A DNA stretch of 64,000 bases, taken from NCBI RefSeq assembly GCF_000816305.1, contig NZ_CP007773.1:62001-126000 (forward strand), written 5' to 3'. The notes under the pieces are model-generated. The model ran no database searches and was not told the DNA's origin. It worked only from the letters and a program-made list of their open reading frames with translations. Positions 9,636 to 19,302 of this stretch are shown piece by piece. The position numbers were made by a program, and so were the translations under genes. The stretch comes from Campylobacter subantarcticus LMG 24377. Lineage in GTDB: Bacteria > Campylobacterota > Campylobacteria > Campylobacterales > Campylobacteraceae. Every line of letters begins with the position of its first letter. Within the stretch, counting starts at the first letter, position 1.

Positions 9636-9645
9636 TTTTTAAAAA

Positions 9646-9685
9646 CCTTGATAAAAATGATAAAATAATTTTATTTTTATCAAGG
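9646..9685 (+). terminator. Hairpin terminator after rrc
   Basis: Arms 9646-9658 (CCTTGATAAAAAT) and 9673-9685 pair perfectly over 13 bp, with an AT-rich loop that can itself pair. It lies between rrc and the next start codon at 9693. The 3' U-run is weak, so it might also act in the leader of the next gene. Confidence 0.6.
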
Positions 9686-9692
9686 CTAAAAC

Positions 9693-10166
9693 ATGCAGAT
9701 TTTAACTCATCCTTTTGAACCTTTTTTTGATGAAAACGCAAAAATTTTAATCTTAGGTTCTTTTCCTTCTATAAAATCAAGACAAGAAAATTTTTACTAT
9801 CAGCACAATAAAAACCGATTTTGGAGAATTTTTGAAATTTTATATGATTGTGAGTTGAAAACTATAGCTGATCAAAAAGCATTTTTAAAAACTCATCATA
9901 TTGCTTTATGGGATGTAATAGCAAGTTGTAAGATTAAAAATTCAGATGATAAAACCATTTCTTACGCAAAGGCAAATGATATTAATATCATTTTGAAAAA
10001 AGCAAAGATAGAAAAAATCTGTGTATTGGGAAAAATCGCAAGTAAGTATTTTGCTAAGTTTTATCCAGATAAAGACTTTTTAGAACTCCCTTCAAGTTCT
10101 CCAGCAAATATGAGTTATACTTTAGAAAAATTAGTAGAACAATATCGCATTATAAAGGAAAGATAA
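9693..10166 (+). CDS. Hypoxanthine/uracil DNA glycosylase-like protein (UDG superfamily)
   Basis: A 157-residue protein with the UDG-superfamily N-terminal motif LILGSFPS at about residues 20-27, then FYYQHNKNRFWRIF and HIALWDVIASC, the pattern of the DNA-deoxyinosine glycosylase (MUG-like) family. The C-terminal ELPSSSPANMS corresponds to the second motif, which carries Ser-Pro rather than His-Pro-Ser-Pro. It probably excises deaminated bases. It overlaps rnhB by one base (TAATG), pairing two DNA-repair enzymes in one operon. The exact substrate is inferred. Confidence 0.8.
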   Translation: MQILTHPFEPFFDENAKILILGSFPSIKSRQENFYYQHNKNRFWRIFEILYDCELKTIADQKAFLKTHHIALWDVIASCKIKNSDDKTISYAKANDINIILKKAKIEKICVLGKIASKYFAKFYPDKDFLELPSSSPANMSYTLEKLVEQYRIIKER

Positions 10167-10717
10167 TGGCTTTAGTTGGAGTAGATGAAGCTGGGCGTGG
10201 TGCATTAGCTGGAGATATGCATTTGAGTGCTTGTAAGCTTTTTGGAGATATTGATGGTTTGACTGATTCTAAGAAGTTGAGTGCAAAAAAAAGAGAGGAA
10301 TTATATGGACAAATCCTTGCACATTCAAATTTTTTAATTCTTGCTTTTTCACCTTTGCAAATTGACACCTTAGGACTTAGTCAATGCTTGCAACTAGGTT
10401 TAAAAATCATCAAAAAGCATTTTAGTGAAGATGATATTTTATATGATGGCAATTTAAACTATGGTGTAGTAGGTGTAAAAACTATGATCAAAGCTGATAT
10501 GAAAGTGCAAGAAGTATCGGCTGCAAGCATACTAGCCAAAGTAAGCCGTGATCAAAAAATGCGTTATTTTTCTAAATTATATAATAATTATGATTTTGAT
10601 AAACACAAAGGTTATGGTACAAAAACTCATATAGAAAAGATTAAAGTATTTGGTTATTCACCTTTGCACCGTAAAAGCTTTATGTTAAAGTGTTTTGAGA
10701 AAAGTTTATTTGATTAA
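10166..10717 (+). CDS. rnhB: Ribonuclease HII
   Basis: A 183-residue RNase HII that removes ribonucleotides and RNA primers from DNA. The acidic active-site motif is VGVDEAGRGALAGD at the N-terminus; further acidic positions fall in YDGNLNYG and KADMKVQEVSAASILAKVSR. The family ending KGYGTKTHIE is present. It is the second gene of the glycosylase-rnhB pair. Confidence 0.95.
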   Translation: MALVGVDEAGRGALAGDMHLSACKLFGDIDGLTDSKKLSAKKREELYGQILAHSNFLILAFSPLQIDTLGLSQCLQLGLKIIKKHFSEDDILYDGNLNYGVVGVKTMIKADMKVQEVSAASILAKVSRDQKMRYFSKLYNNYDFDKHKGYGTKTHIEKIKVFGYSPLHRKSFMLKCFEKSLFD

Positions 10718-11249
10718 AATGTGTGGCTTTTACACTTTTTATTTTAAATTTTCATTTTCTTTTGCAAAAAATAGAAAAATTAGCATTTGAAATATTATTA
10801 TTAAGATAAAAATATATTCAAAAAATATTTTTTTAATAATTATTTATTAAAATTTTTAATATCAATTAAAAATACAATGTATTTTAAGAAAAATTAATTT
10901 TTTTCTATTATAGTAATATAAAAATATTTCAAGGGGTGCTATGTCTTTGCTTTTAAGTAAGCTAAAGATTGGAATTTTTATATAAAAATGTATTGTAATA
11001 CTTTCTATGGATATGCATGAAATGCAAGTAAAATAATGCTAGCAAAGGCTAGACTTTATTTTTAGGTGATATGTGCGATTTGTTTGTTATGATAGAAAAT
11101 TGCAAAGAAATCCGAATTTTTCAAATGAAGCAAGTAGTTTTTATATAAAAGAGAAAAATTATATCAAGTTATTCTAAGGTGTATTTATAAAGTAATACAA
11201 AAAGTTTTTAGGTAAAAGCTTTTTTTATTATTTTTTACAAGGAGAAAAT
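10718..11249 (+). other. 532-nt gap before sdaC; no convincing gene
   Basis: Very AT-rich DNA. Two short open stretches have some coding look but no family match: an ATG at 10941 behind AAGGGG giving 14 codons, and a GTG frame at 11073-11177 giving 34 codons (VRFVCYDRKLQRNPNF and on to NYIKLF). They are in different frames and may be remnants of a decayed gene. A small hairpin CTAGC/GCTAG lies at 11039-11052. The gap must also hold the sdaC promoter; TATTATAGT near 10907 is a candidate. Confidence 0.4.
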
Positions 11250-12572
11250 GTGGATAATCTTAAGTGGAATTCTTTTGATACGCGTTGGATGCTTTCTCTT
11301 TTTGGGACTGCAGTTGGTGCGGGGATTTTATTTTTACCTATTAAAGCAGGTGTTGGTGGCTTTTGGCCGGTTGTTGTAATGGCTTTGATCATTTTCCCAA
11401 TGGTATATTTAAGTCATAGGGCTTTAAGTCGTTTTGTGTGTCAAGCAAATGGTAATGATAAAGACATTACTCATGCGGCTGAAGAGTATTTTGGTAGAAA
11501 AGTAAGTATTTTTATTTCTGTACTTTATTTCTTTGCAATTTTCCCAATTTGTTTAGCGTATTGCGTAGGTATAACAAATACTTTTGAGAGTTTTATTTAT
11601 CATCAGTTTTTACCACTTTTAGATCCAAATGGTTCTCTTGCAAATGCAATTAGTGCAATGTATCAAACAAGTGTTAATGAGCAAGGAAAAACCATAGCTA
11701 ATTTACTTCCTTTTTACAGAGCGGCTTTTGCTTTTGTTTTGGTGAGTATTTTTATGTTGATTATGCTTTTTAGTGAAGAACTTATCACTAAGGTATGTGA
11801 ATGGTTGGTTTATCCTTTGTGTGCTATTTTATTCTTGTTTTCGTTATATCTTATTCCACAATGGTCATTTGAAAGTTTTAGTGCTATTCCTGGTACAAAA
11901 GAATTTATCACTATAGTGTGGCTAACTTTACCGGTTTTAGTATTTTCGTTTAATCACTCACCAGCTATTTCTACTTTTTCTTTGAGTATGAAAAGACAAT
12001 ACACTGATAATTCAGTGCAAAAAGCAAATCAAGTATTATTTAGAACTTCTGTAATGTTGCTTGCTTTTGTTATGTTTTTTGTTGTATCTTGTGTGCTTTC
12101 TTTAACTCCTGCAGAACTTGCTGAGGCTAGAGCACAAAATATACCTGTTCTTTCTTATTTTGCAAATAAACTTGACAATCCTTTCATTTCTTACGGTGGT
12201 CCATTAATTGCATTTTTAGCAATTTCTAGTTCTTTCTTTGGACATTATTTTGGTGCAAGAGAAGGTGCTTATGGTATAGTGAGAAAATGTTGTAAGTTAG
12301 CAGGTAATGAAAATCCTGATTTGAAAAAAATCGCAGTTTATTCAACTTTAGTAATGTATATTGTAATGTTAGTCACTGCTTATATTAATCCAAGTATTTT
12401 AGGTTTCATTGAAAGTTTAGGTGGGCCAATTATCGCAGCGATTTTATTCTTAATGCCAATGATTGCAATTTATACTGTTTCTAAAATGAAAAAATTCCAA
12501 AACAAAGCATTAGATGCTTTTGTGTTTATTACAGGAATTTTGACAATCATTACTGTAATTTATACTTTTTAA
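11250..12572 (+). CDS. sdaC: Serine transporter SdaC (amino-acid/proton symporter)
   Basis: A 440-residue inner-membrane permease with about eleven hydrophobic segments, of the hydroxy/aromatic amino-acid permease family. The N-terminus WMLSLFGTAVGAGILFLPI is the family's first membrane helix, and FNHSPAISTFS is conserved mid-protein. The start is a GTG 5 nt after GGAG; the overlapping ATG two bases earlier is out of frame. sdaA follows after 11 nt, so uptake and deamination of serine, a main Campylobacter carbon source, are co-expressed. Confidence 0.93.
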   Translation: MDNLKWNSFDTRWMLSLFGTAVGAGILFLPIKAGVGGFWPVVVMALIIFPMVYLSHRALSRFVCQANGNDKDITHAAEEYFGRKVSIFISVLYFFAIFPICLAYCVGITNTFESFIYHQFLPLLDPNGSLANAISAMYQTSVNEQGKTIANLLPFYRAAFAFVLVSIFMLIMLFSEELITKVCEWLVYPLCAILFLFSLYLIPQWSFESFSAIPGTKEFITIVWLTLPVLVFSFNHSPAISTFSLSMKRQYTDNSVQKANQVLFRTSVMLLAFVMFFVVSCVLSLTPAELAEARAQNIPVLSYFANKLDNPFISYGGPLIAFLAISSSFFGHYFGAREGAYGIVRKCCKLAGNENPDLKKIAVYSTLVMYIVMLVTAYINPSILGFIESLGGPIIAAILFLMPMIAIYTVSKMKKFQNKALDAFVFITGILTIITVIYTF

Positions 12573-12583
12573 GGTGTAAATGA

Positions 12584-13951
12584 ATGAGTAGTAATTTAAG
12601 TATATTTAAAGTTGGTGTTGGTCCTTCATCTTCTCATACTTTAGGACCAATGTTAGCGGGTAATATGTTTTGTGAAAAGATTAAAGATAAAATCACGCAA
12701 ATTACAAAAATTCAAATCAGACTTTATGGTTCTTTGTCATTAACCGGCAAAGGCCATTTAAGTGATAAAGCTATTATATGGGGTTTAAGCGGTTTAAAAG
12801 CAAAAGAGTTAAATGCCGCTTTGCAAGATCGTGTTTTTAATAAAATTTTGCAAGATAAAATTTTGGTTTTAAATGCCCAAAAAGAATTAAGTTTTGATTA
12901 TGATCAAGACTTGATTTTTGAAAAAGATTTTTTACCTTTGCATGAAAATGGCTTAAAGGCAAGTGCTTATGGTCAAGATAATGAAATTATCGCAGAAGAA
13001 ATTTATTATTCAGTGGGTGGTGGTTTTGTAATGAGTGAAGCTGAGCTTCAAAAACATAAAGATGGTTCTAGTGAGCAAAAACATGCTAAATTAGAGCTTG
13101 ATATTAATCATGCTAGCGATGCTTTAAAATTATGTGAAGAAAAGTCATGGGATTTGGCAAAACTTTCTTATGAATATGAGCTTCAATTTCACACTAAGGA
13201 AGAAATTAGAGCTTATTGTTTAGAAATTTGGGAAGTGATGCAAGAGGTTTATTATAATGGAATTCATCCAAGTTTAGATTTTCTTCCAGGAGATTTGCAC
13301 CTAAAGCGCCGTGCTAAAGGGTTAAATGAGCGTTTGGCGATGACAAGTGATCCTTTGGGGATTATTGATTTTATTTCTTTATATGCTATTGCAGTAGCAG
13401 AAGAGAATGCAAGTGGAGCAAGAGTGGTAACTGCACCAACAAATGGAGCTTGTGCGGTTATACCAGCTGTTATGCTTTATCTTAAAAATCACACGGTCGG
13501 GTTCAATGATGAAAAAGCTATTAACTTCTTGCTTGCTGCGATGTTAATAGGTTCTTTTTATAAGAAAAATGCAAGTATCAGTGGTGCTGAAGCTGGTTGT
13601 CAAGCAGAAATTGGAAGTGCAAGTTCTATGGCAGCTGGTGCTATGGCTACTGTAATGGGTTTTGATGCAAAAATAGCATGCAATGCAGCAGAAATTGCAA
13701 TGGAACACCATTTAGGGCTAACTTGTGATCCAGTGAGTGGTCTAGTGCAAATTCCTTGTATAGAAAGAAATGCTTTTGGGGCGATTAAGGCTATTTCGGC
13801 TGCTAGAATGGCAATGAGTAGAAAATCTACACCAAAAGTAAGTCTTGATGAGGTTATAAAAACTATGTATGAAACCGGCAAGGATATGAACTCAAAATAC
13901 AAAGAAACCTCCTTAGGTGGTTTAGCTACTAATCTTACAAGCGTATGTTAA
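12584..13951 (+). CDS. sdaA: L-serine ammonia-lyase (iron-sulfur type)
   Basis: A 455-residue single-chain serine dehydratase turning L-serine into pyruvate and ammonia. The N-terminal SIFKVGVGPSSSHTLGPM is the beta-domain signature. The alpha domain holds TAPTNGACAVIPAV, SGAEAGCQAEIGSASSMAAG and TCDPVSGLVQIPCIERN, supplying cysteines for the 4Fe-4S cluster. It is the second gene of the sdaCA operon and ends in a hairpin terminator that begins at the stop codon. Confidence 0.96.
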   Translation: MSSNLSIFKVGVGPSSSHTLGPMLAGNMFCEKIKDKITQITKIQIRLYGSLSLTGKGHLSDKAIIWGLSGLKAKELNAALQDRVFNKILQDKILVLNAQKELSFDYDQDLIFEKDFLPLHENGLKASAYGQDNEIIAEEIYYSVGGGFVMSEAELQKHKDGSSEQKHAKLELDINHASDALKLCEEKSWDLAKLSYEYELQFHTKEEIRAYCLEIWEVMQEVYYNGIHPSLDFLPGDLHLKRRAKGLNERLAMTSDPLGIIDFISLYAIAVAEENASGARVVTAPTNGACAVIPAVMLYLKNHTVGFNDEKAINFLLAAMLIGSFYKKNASISGAEAGCQAEIGSASSMAAGAMATVMGFDAKIACNAAEIAMEHHLGLTCDPVSGLVQIPCIERNAFGAIKAISAARMAMSRKSTPKVSLDEVIKTMYETGKDMNSKYKETSLGGLATNLTSVC

Positions 13952-13980
13952 AACCTTAAGTTGCAAAACTTAAGGTTTTA
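13951..13980 (+). terminator. Terminator after sdaA
   Basis: AAACCTTAAG (13951-13960) and CTTAAGGTTT (13969-13978) form a perfect 10-bp stem with an 8-nt loop. The 5' arm uses the last base of the sdaA stop codon. The arms are AT-rich and symmetrical, so the hairpin could stop transcription in either direction. Confidence 0.7.
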
Positions 13981-14042
13981 TCCTTAAAGCTTTTAAAAGC
14001 CCATAAATGCTAAATTTTTAAAAACTTTAAGGAAAACACTAA

Positions 14043-14798
14043 ATGATAGAAATCAAAAAACCAGCAGAAATAGAAAAATTACGCAAGGCAAATGAGCTTG
14101 TAGCTAGAACGCTTGATTATCTAGAAAGCATTATTGTGCCGGGTATGAGTTTAAAAGAAATTGACATCAAAGCGGAAGAATTTATACTAAAACACGGAGC
14201 AAAGCCATCATTTAAAGGGTTGTATGGTTTTCCAGGTAGTATTTGCATTTCGCTTAATCAAGCTTGCATTCATGGTATAGGCGATGAGCGTATTTTAAAG
14301 GAAGGTGATATTTTAGGACTTGATGTGGGTACATGCATAGATGGATATTATGGAGATGCGGCAAGAACTATTCCTATAGGCAAAATTTCAGCCACCGATG
14401 AGGCGTTGATAGCTTGTGCTAAAGATGCTTTGTATTATGCTATAGATATTATAAAGGAAGGTATGCGTTTTAAAGAGCTTTCTTATGAACTTGGAGAGTT
14501 TATTGCTCAAAGAGGTTTTGTGCCTTTAAAGGGCTATTGTGGACACGGTATAGGTAAAAAACCACACGGAGAGCCCGAAATTCCAAACTATCTAGAGCCA
14601 GGTGCTAGTGCAAAAAGTGGTCCAAAGATCAAAAATGGCATGGTATTTTGTATAGAGCCTATGGTGTGCCAAAAAGATGGTACGCCAGTACATTTAAAAG
14701 GCAACTGGGAGGCAGGAAGTAAAGATGGTCTAAATGCAGCGCATTATGAGCATTGTGTTGCGATTATCAATGGAAAGGCAGATATTTTATCTAAGTAA
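14043..14798 (+). CDS. map: Methionine aminopeptidase, type I
   Basis: A 251-residue enzyme that removes N-terminal methionine. The metal ligands lie in GLDVGTCIDGYYGDAART (two Asp), CGHGIGKKPHGEPEIPN (His), FCIEPMV (Glu) and a late Glu in HYEHCVAI. The substrate His is in ACIHGIGDE. In many bacteria map sits next to secY, but here it lies 7 kb downstream. It ends convergently against docA with a shared terminator hairpin. Confidence 0.96.
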   Translation: MIEIKKPAEIEKLRKANELVARTLDYLESIIVPGMSLKEIDIKAEEFILKHGAKPSFKGLYGFPGSICISLNQACIHGIGDERILKEGDILGLDVGTCIDGYYGDAARTIPIGKISATDEALIACAKDALYYAIDIIKEGMRFKELSYELGEFIAQRGFVPLKGYCGHGIGKKPHGEPEIPNYLEPGASAKSGPKIKNGMVFCIEPMVCQKDGTPVHLKGNWEAGSKDGLNAAHYEHCVAIINGKADILSK

Positions 14799-14817
14799 GA
14801 AAGTTTTACTTTCTTAC
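14795..14817. terminator. Bidirectional terminator containing both stop codons
   Basis: A 10-bp perfect stem (GTAAGAAAGT with ACTTTCTTAC) with a 3-nt loop lies between convergent map and docA. The map stop (TAA, 14796-14798) is in the left arm and the docA stop (14814-14816, read on the minus strand) is in the right arm. The flanking runs are short. Confidence 0.65.
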
Positions 14818-16616
14818 TCAAATGTTTTTAGCTTTTTTGAAAGCTTTGAAGCATCTTCTAACACACCTTGTGAAATTTGGGTTAATTCAAGAGAGTAGTT
14901 TTTCACGCAGTTTGCAAGTTCTGTTACTTTTTCTATATTTTGTTCTAATTCATTCATTTTAGCTTTTGATTCATCGCTTTTTTCTTCCATAATTTGTGTA
15001 GAACGAATACTTGTTTTTAACTTCTCTATGGAAGTACCCACTTCACCTTGTAAAATATTTGCTTTGCTTGAGGTGTCACTCATGGATTGATGAATGCCAT
15101 CCATTAAGCTTTTATTGTCGCTGATTTGTTGCACGATGGTTTTTACGGTAGTTTCTATAGCTATTAATGATTTTGTAGTTTTTTCGGCTAGATTTCTAAC
15201 TTCATCAGCAACAACAGCAAATCCTCTACCATGTTCACCAGCACGTGCAGCTTCAATAGCAGCATTTAATGCAAGTAGATTAGTTTGATCTGCGATATCT
15301 TTGATAGTCGCTGTAACTTCTACGATACTATCAGCACTTTGTACTAGTATATCCATAGCACTTAAAACACTTTGTTCTTTTTCTCCGCTTAGTAAAATTA
15401 ACTCTACTAGTTCTTTTAATGTACTTTCAACTTTTGCCATTACTTCTTGCATATCATACATGTCTTTGATAGTATCTTTTGCAAGATTTTGAGTTAAATC
15501 AATATGGCTTTCTAAAACAGATCCGATTTTATATACATTGGAAATTTGCTCATGCTGCAAAAGAGAGCTTTGTTGTAATACTTCAGCATTTTTAGAAAGC
15601 TTTTGAGAGCTAGCATGGCTTGAGTTAGCAGTTTGTATTGCTTCTAATACAGAATTTTGCACAGTTTGTATAAAAGAGTTGATGTAGGCCGCACTTATAG
15701 CTAATTCACTTTTTTTATCAATGTCTAATCTCGCATTTAAATTAGCATGTTCTCCGGCTAAGTTAGAACTAAGTTTTTCTAGTAAAGAAATAGGTATGAT
15801 CACTTTTTTTAAGGTAAGTGATATAAAAAACACCAATACAATCAAGGTAAATATAAAAATTCCTATTGCAATGTATAAATTGTACTTATTGTTGAGGTTG
15901 ATTGTTTCAGCAACGGTATTTTTATAAGCAATGATTTCTTTTTGAAGTTCTTGATCAAAATGACTTTGAGAATTTTCTTTTAAGATTTTAGCTTGATTGA
16001 GTATCATTTTACAATGCGTACTAAAAAGTTCAAATAATTCTTGTGGGAGTTGAGAATTTTCTACATTTAGGCTCGATATCAAGTCTTGCAGTCTATTTTG
16101 AACCAATGGTTCTAAAATATCCATAGTTCCTATAATGCTTAAAATACTTCCTGTAGCATCAATTTGTTTTGCTTCTTGTGCGCTAAGCGCTATTTTGTTG
16201 GTTGCTTTAATGATTTCTTGTTGAATTTCATAAAGGTATAGTTTTGAATTAATAGCAATAGAATTGGCTGATTTAAAGTGTTGTAGTTGAGTGTTTTTAT
16301 TCTGAAAAATAGCTTCAAGTTTTTTTGTGTCTATTTTGTTTGTTTTTAAAATTGCTAAGGTGTTTTCAAATTCTTGAATTAATGCCACGCTAATGTCGTA
16401 GTTTTGTAAATCCAGTCTATTTTTAAAAATTTCATCTATTTTGGTATCTAAAATTTCTAGTTTTTGAAAAGAATCCATAACGAGTGAATTTCTTTTAGTG
16501 GTGTTGTAGGTGTTAAAAATAAATAAAGTTAAAGTTAAAAGTAGTATTGAAACCACTACAGATAAAGTAATAAATTGTTTTAAAAAAGAAAAGGATTTTT
16601 TATTTGAGTGGATCAT
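14814..16616 (-). CDS. docA: Methyl-accepting chemotaxis protein DocA
   Basis: A 600-residue transducer: membrane segment about 12-35, a mostly helical periplasmic sensor region about 36-245, a second membrane segment about 247-269, then a cytoplasmic coiled coil. The signalling tip, at residues 439-479, contains [19 protein letters not shown] and [13 protein letters not shown]. It overlaps docB by 17 nt, the same pairing as docA-docB in C. jejuni, where both affect chick colonisation. The ligand is unknown. Confidence 0.88.
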   Translation of the reverse strand: MIHSNKKSFSFLKQFITLSVVVSILLLTLTLFIFNTYNTTKRNSLVMDSFQKLEILDTKIDEIFKNRLDLQNYDISVALIQEFENTLAILKTNKIDTKKLEAIFQNKNTQLQHFKSANSIAINSKLYLYEIQQEIIKATNKIALSAQEAKQIDATGSILSIIGTMDILEPLVQNRLQDLISSLNVENSQLPQELFELFSTHCKMILNQAKILKENSQSHFDQELQKEIIAYKNTVAETINLNNKYNLYIAIGIFIFTLIVLVFFISLTLKKVIIPISLLEKLSSNLAGEHANLNARLDIDKKSELAISAAYINSFIQTVQNSVLEAIQTANSSHASSQKLSKNAEVLQQSSLLQHEQISNVYKIGSVLESHIDLTQNLAKDTIKDMYDMQEVMAKVESTLKELVELILLSGEKEQSVLSAMDILVQSADSIVEVTATIKDIADQTNLLALNAAIEAARAGEHGRGFAVVADEVRNLAEKTTKSLIAIETTVKTIVQQISDNKSLMDGIHQSMSDTSSKANILQGEVGTSIEKLKTSIRSTQIMEEKSDESKAKMNELEQNIEKVTELANCVKNYSLELTQISQGVLEDASKLSKKLKTFE

Positions 16617-17520
16617 GGTATTCTCCTGTTAAAGAATTCAAAAAGGCAACGATATCATCAACCACATCTTGTTCTAAAAATTTACCTAGTTGATAATATG
16701 CCATAAATTGCACACAAGCATCAAGTGTTGGCATGGAGCCATCATGAAAATAAGGTGCGGTTTTGGCTATATTTCTAAGACTTGGTACTTTGACTACAAA
16801 TTTATCATGTGGATCTTTAGTGATCTCGTAGCGTCCTTGCCAATTAGTTTCATTGTCATAAGGCACAAAAACCCCCATTTTTTGGTACATATTTCCACCT
16901 ATATTTTGTCCTTGATGACAAGCGATACAACCATTTGATAAAAAGGCATTATATCCTCTTTTAGCTTGTTCACTAATGGCATTTTTATCACCCTTTAAAA
17001 AGCGATCAAAAGGTGAATTAGGGGTTAGTAGGGTTTTTTGGAATTCAGCTATAGCATCTGCTATATTATCAAAAGTTATTTCTCCATATATTTTTTCAAA
17101 ATCTTTTCTGTAAGATGGATTGTTTTTAACGATTAAAACAGCTTCATCGCCACTTTTTAAACCCATTTCTTTGGGGTTTAATATAGGACCTTTGGCCTGT
17201 TCTTTTAGATCTTTGGCATTACCTCTCCAAAATTGTGACAAATTAAAAATAGCATTAAAATTTGTTGGCGTATTAAAAGGCCCTTCCGCGATATTACTTA
17301 TACCTGCCGAGAATCTTTCATTATCAACACCAAAATTATCAATACTATGACAGGTATTGCACGATACTTTTTTGTCTTTTGATAAATTTGTATCCATATA
17401 AAGTTTTTTTCCTAAAATAGCTTTTTCTTTATCATAGGGTATGCTTTCTGGTATAGGCGTAATCATTTCAAGTGCAAAAAGTGGCAGTAAAGAAAATATT
17501 AAAATAGTAAAAATTTTCAT
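16600..17520 (-). CDS. docB: Periplasmic di-haem cytochrome c peroxidase DocB
   Basis: A 306-residue periplasmic enzyme reducing hydrogen peroxide with electrons from c-type cytochromes. It has a signal peptide (first ~16 residues, ending FALE) and two haem-attachment motifs, CNTCH at 54-58 and CIACH at 198-202. The frame stays open 45 codons upstream to 17655, but those codons are the tail of a decayed transporter. The true start is 17520, preceded by AAGGAAAA and a signal peptide, matching the known family length. Confidence 0.9.
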   Translation of the reverse strand: MKIFTILIFSLLPLFALEMITPIPESIPYDKEKAILGKKLYMDTNLSKDKKVSCNTCHSIDNFGVDNERFSAGISNIAEGPFNTPTNFNAIFNLSQFWRGNAKDLKEQAKGPILNPKEMGLKSGDEAVLIVKNNPSYRKDFEKIYGEITFDNIADAIAEFQKTLLTPNSPFDRFLKGDKNAISEQAKRGYNAFLSNGCIACHQGQNIGGNMYQKMGVFVPYDNETNWQGRYEITKDPHDKFVVKVPSLRNIAKTAPYFHDGSMPTLDACVQFMAYYQLGKFLEQDVVDDIVAFLNSLTGEYHDPLK

Positions 17521-18775
17521 AATCATTTTCCTTATAATTTTTATTAATTTTAACATCAAAATATTAAATATTTTATAAATTAATAAAGTGGCTAAAAGTG
17601 TTATTAAAGATAAAATAAATATAAATAAAAATTCCATAAATAAAAGGATTTTCAAGTTTTATAGCTAAAGAGCGTAGTATAAATACAAGTTAAGGTGTAA
17701 AACTGCCTGTTATGGCGCAAGCTATATTACAAGAAAAAGATATTTCACTAAAGTGAATGCTTAATTTAAAGATTTTATACATTAAAATAGGTGCTAGGAT
17801 ATTAATACCACCAAAAAACACACAATTAAGATAAAATAAATACTTAAAATGCAAAATTTGCGCATAAAAAAAGTAAAAAAAGCTAAAACTTATTGTAAAT
17901 ATTAAACTAGTGGTTAAAAAAACCAAATATATCTACCCAAATTCCAGTAAGCAAAGTTCCGCAAGATAAAATCACTATTGTAATCATTTGTATTAAAATA
18001 GCATCTGTTTTTTAAGAGCTAGAGTTTCTGGAATAAATTTTGGCATAAGTAAATAAGCATCATCATACAAACTGTAAGCATCCATGTTAAAAGCATAAAA
18101 GCAAAGATATCTAAAAAATATTTTTTTAAAAAAAGTGTTTTTAGTAGGAATTTTTCTAAATCATTTTCTTGATACATTTTTTGAAAAATAGGCGTTTCTT
18201 CTAGAAATTTTCTAAGATATAGAAAAATAATGCCAAAAATTCCACCTATTGCAAATGGAATATGCTAAGCATAATTATAAATTGATTTTTGATCAAAATA
18301 ATGATTAATTACCAATGAAACAACACATCTTAGAAGAATTCCAAATGCTATAGAAGTATTAATAGTACTAATTAAAAGTCATCTCTTCCATCTAGCACAT
18401 GCTTTTTTGTAAAAACCAAACTCTAGGAAATCCCCAGTTTATGGCTATACATTGAGCTATTTTAATCAAGTAATAAAAACACCGGAGTTAGATAATCTAT
18501 GCTTTCAAAAGTAGATATAAAAGCTAAAAAAGTTGGAATTACCATGAGTAATATACTTAATATAAACATTTTTACGACCTAATTTATCGCTAAAATGAGT
18601 CATAACTATACCACCAAGTGGTCTAGCTAAATAATCTGCTGCAAAACACTATCCCATAGGTATTTAAAAGTTTCCAAAATCACTCATCCTACTTAGAAAA
18701 AATTTCTTGAAATATAATTAGCAAAAATCATAAAATTCTGCCAAAAGAAGATAAGGATAGTTTTATAGTCTTTTC
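17521..18775 (-). pseudogene. Decayed MHS-family MFS transporter
   Basis: Read on the minus strand, the region contains ordered pieces of one transporter in shifting frames. Near 18750 is SSFGRILEF-like sequence. Near 18600 is RPLGGIVMTHFSDKLGRKN, the family loop motif. Near 18400 are pieces like FxKKHVLDGRDDF. At 17690-17926 is an open stretch ending SCNIACAITGSFTP, the family's GGFTP motif. The C-terminal tail runs in frame into docB. Many stops and frameshifts rule out function. The substrate class (proline/betaine, dicarboxylate or similar) cannot be told. Confidence 0.8.
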
Positions 18776-18870
18776 TTTTTTAAAGTTTTTAGCATTTAAA
18801 TATTTTCTTTTTTTAGTAATTTTTATAATTAATAGTAAAAAATATTAAAAATTTAAAAGAAAAATTGTGA

Positions 18871-18876
18871 TAAAAT
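18871..18876 (+). promoter_or_regulatory. Putative -10 box for the infA operon
   Basis: TAAAAT preceded by TTGTGA lies 40 nt upstream of the infA start, in an AT-rich stretch with T tracts further upstream. It is the best sigma70-like candidate between the pseudogene and infA. Confidence 0.4.
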
Positions 18877-18910
18877 ATTAGCTTTGTATTTTATAGAAAG
18901 GAGAAAAGCA

Positions 18911-19129
18911 TTGGCAAAAGATGATATTATCGAAATCGATGGTAATGTAATCGAAGCTTTACCTAATGCAACTTTTAAAGTTGAATTAGACAATAAACAT
19001 GTGATACTTTGTCACATTGCGGGTAAAATGCGTATGCATTATATCAGGATTATGCCTGGTGATCGAGTTAAAGTAGAGCTAACACCTTATAGTCTTGATA
19101 AGGGACGTATTACATTTAGATACAAATAA
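18911..19129 (+). CDS. infA: Translation initiation factor IF-1
   Basis: A 72-residue OB-fold protein starting at TTG ([20 protein letters not shown]), the same length as E. coli IF-1. AAAGGAG lies 7 nt upstream of this TTG. An ATG at 18884 would add nine non-family residues and lies before the ribosome-binding site, so it is rejected. Conserved parts are [17 protein letters not shown] and [15 protein letters not shown]-1 blocks the A site during initiation. Confidence 0.95.
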   Translation: MAKDDIIEIDGNVIEALPNATFKVELDNKHVILCHIAGKMRMHYIRIMPGDRVKVELTPYSLDKGRITFRYK

Positions 19130-19158
19130 GTCTAAGTTGTTTGAAAGCAAAAGTAAGA

Positions 19159-19302
19159 TATAATTAGCACTTTTGCAGAAATTGCAATAAAACTGTATGA
19201 AGAAGTATTTTCAAAATCACCACTTATTTTGAAAATAGTTGGTTGCTCTAAAAACCTGGTGCAGTTGTAAAAAAGTGGAATTTACAATAACAGGAGAAAA
19301 GC
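19159..19302 (+). promoter_or_regulatory. Promoter and structured leader of rpmJ-rpsM-rpsK-rpsD-rpoA-rplQ
   Basis: A TATAAT (19159-19164) starts a leader of about 130 nt. It can form a perfect 12-bp hairpin (19206-19217 with 19226-19237, 8-nt loop) and a second, 7-bp hairpin (19265-19271 with 19281-19287) just before the rpmJ ribosome-binding site. In E. coli, S4 represses this operon by binding its leader. A similar role here is inference only. Confidence 0.55.

Noticed and set aside
17521-17655. N-terminal 45-residue extension of docB
   Set aside because: The residues are the hydrophobic tail of the adjacent transporter pseudogene, and the 17520 start has both ribosome-binding site and signal peptide.
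18884-18910. ATG start for infA at 18884
   Set aside because: It precedes the AAAGGAG site and adds residues absent from IF-1; TTG 18911 gives the exact family length.
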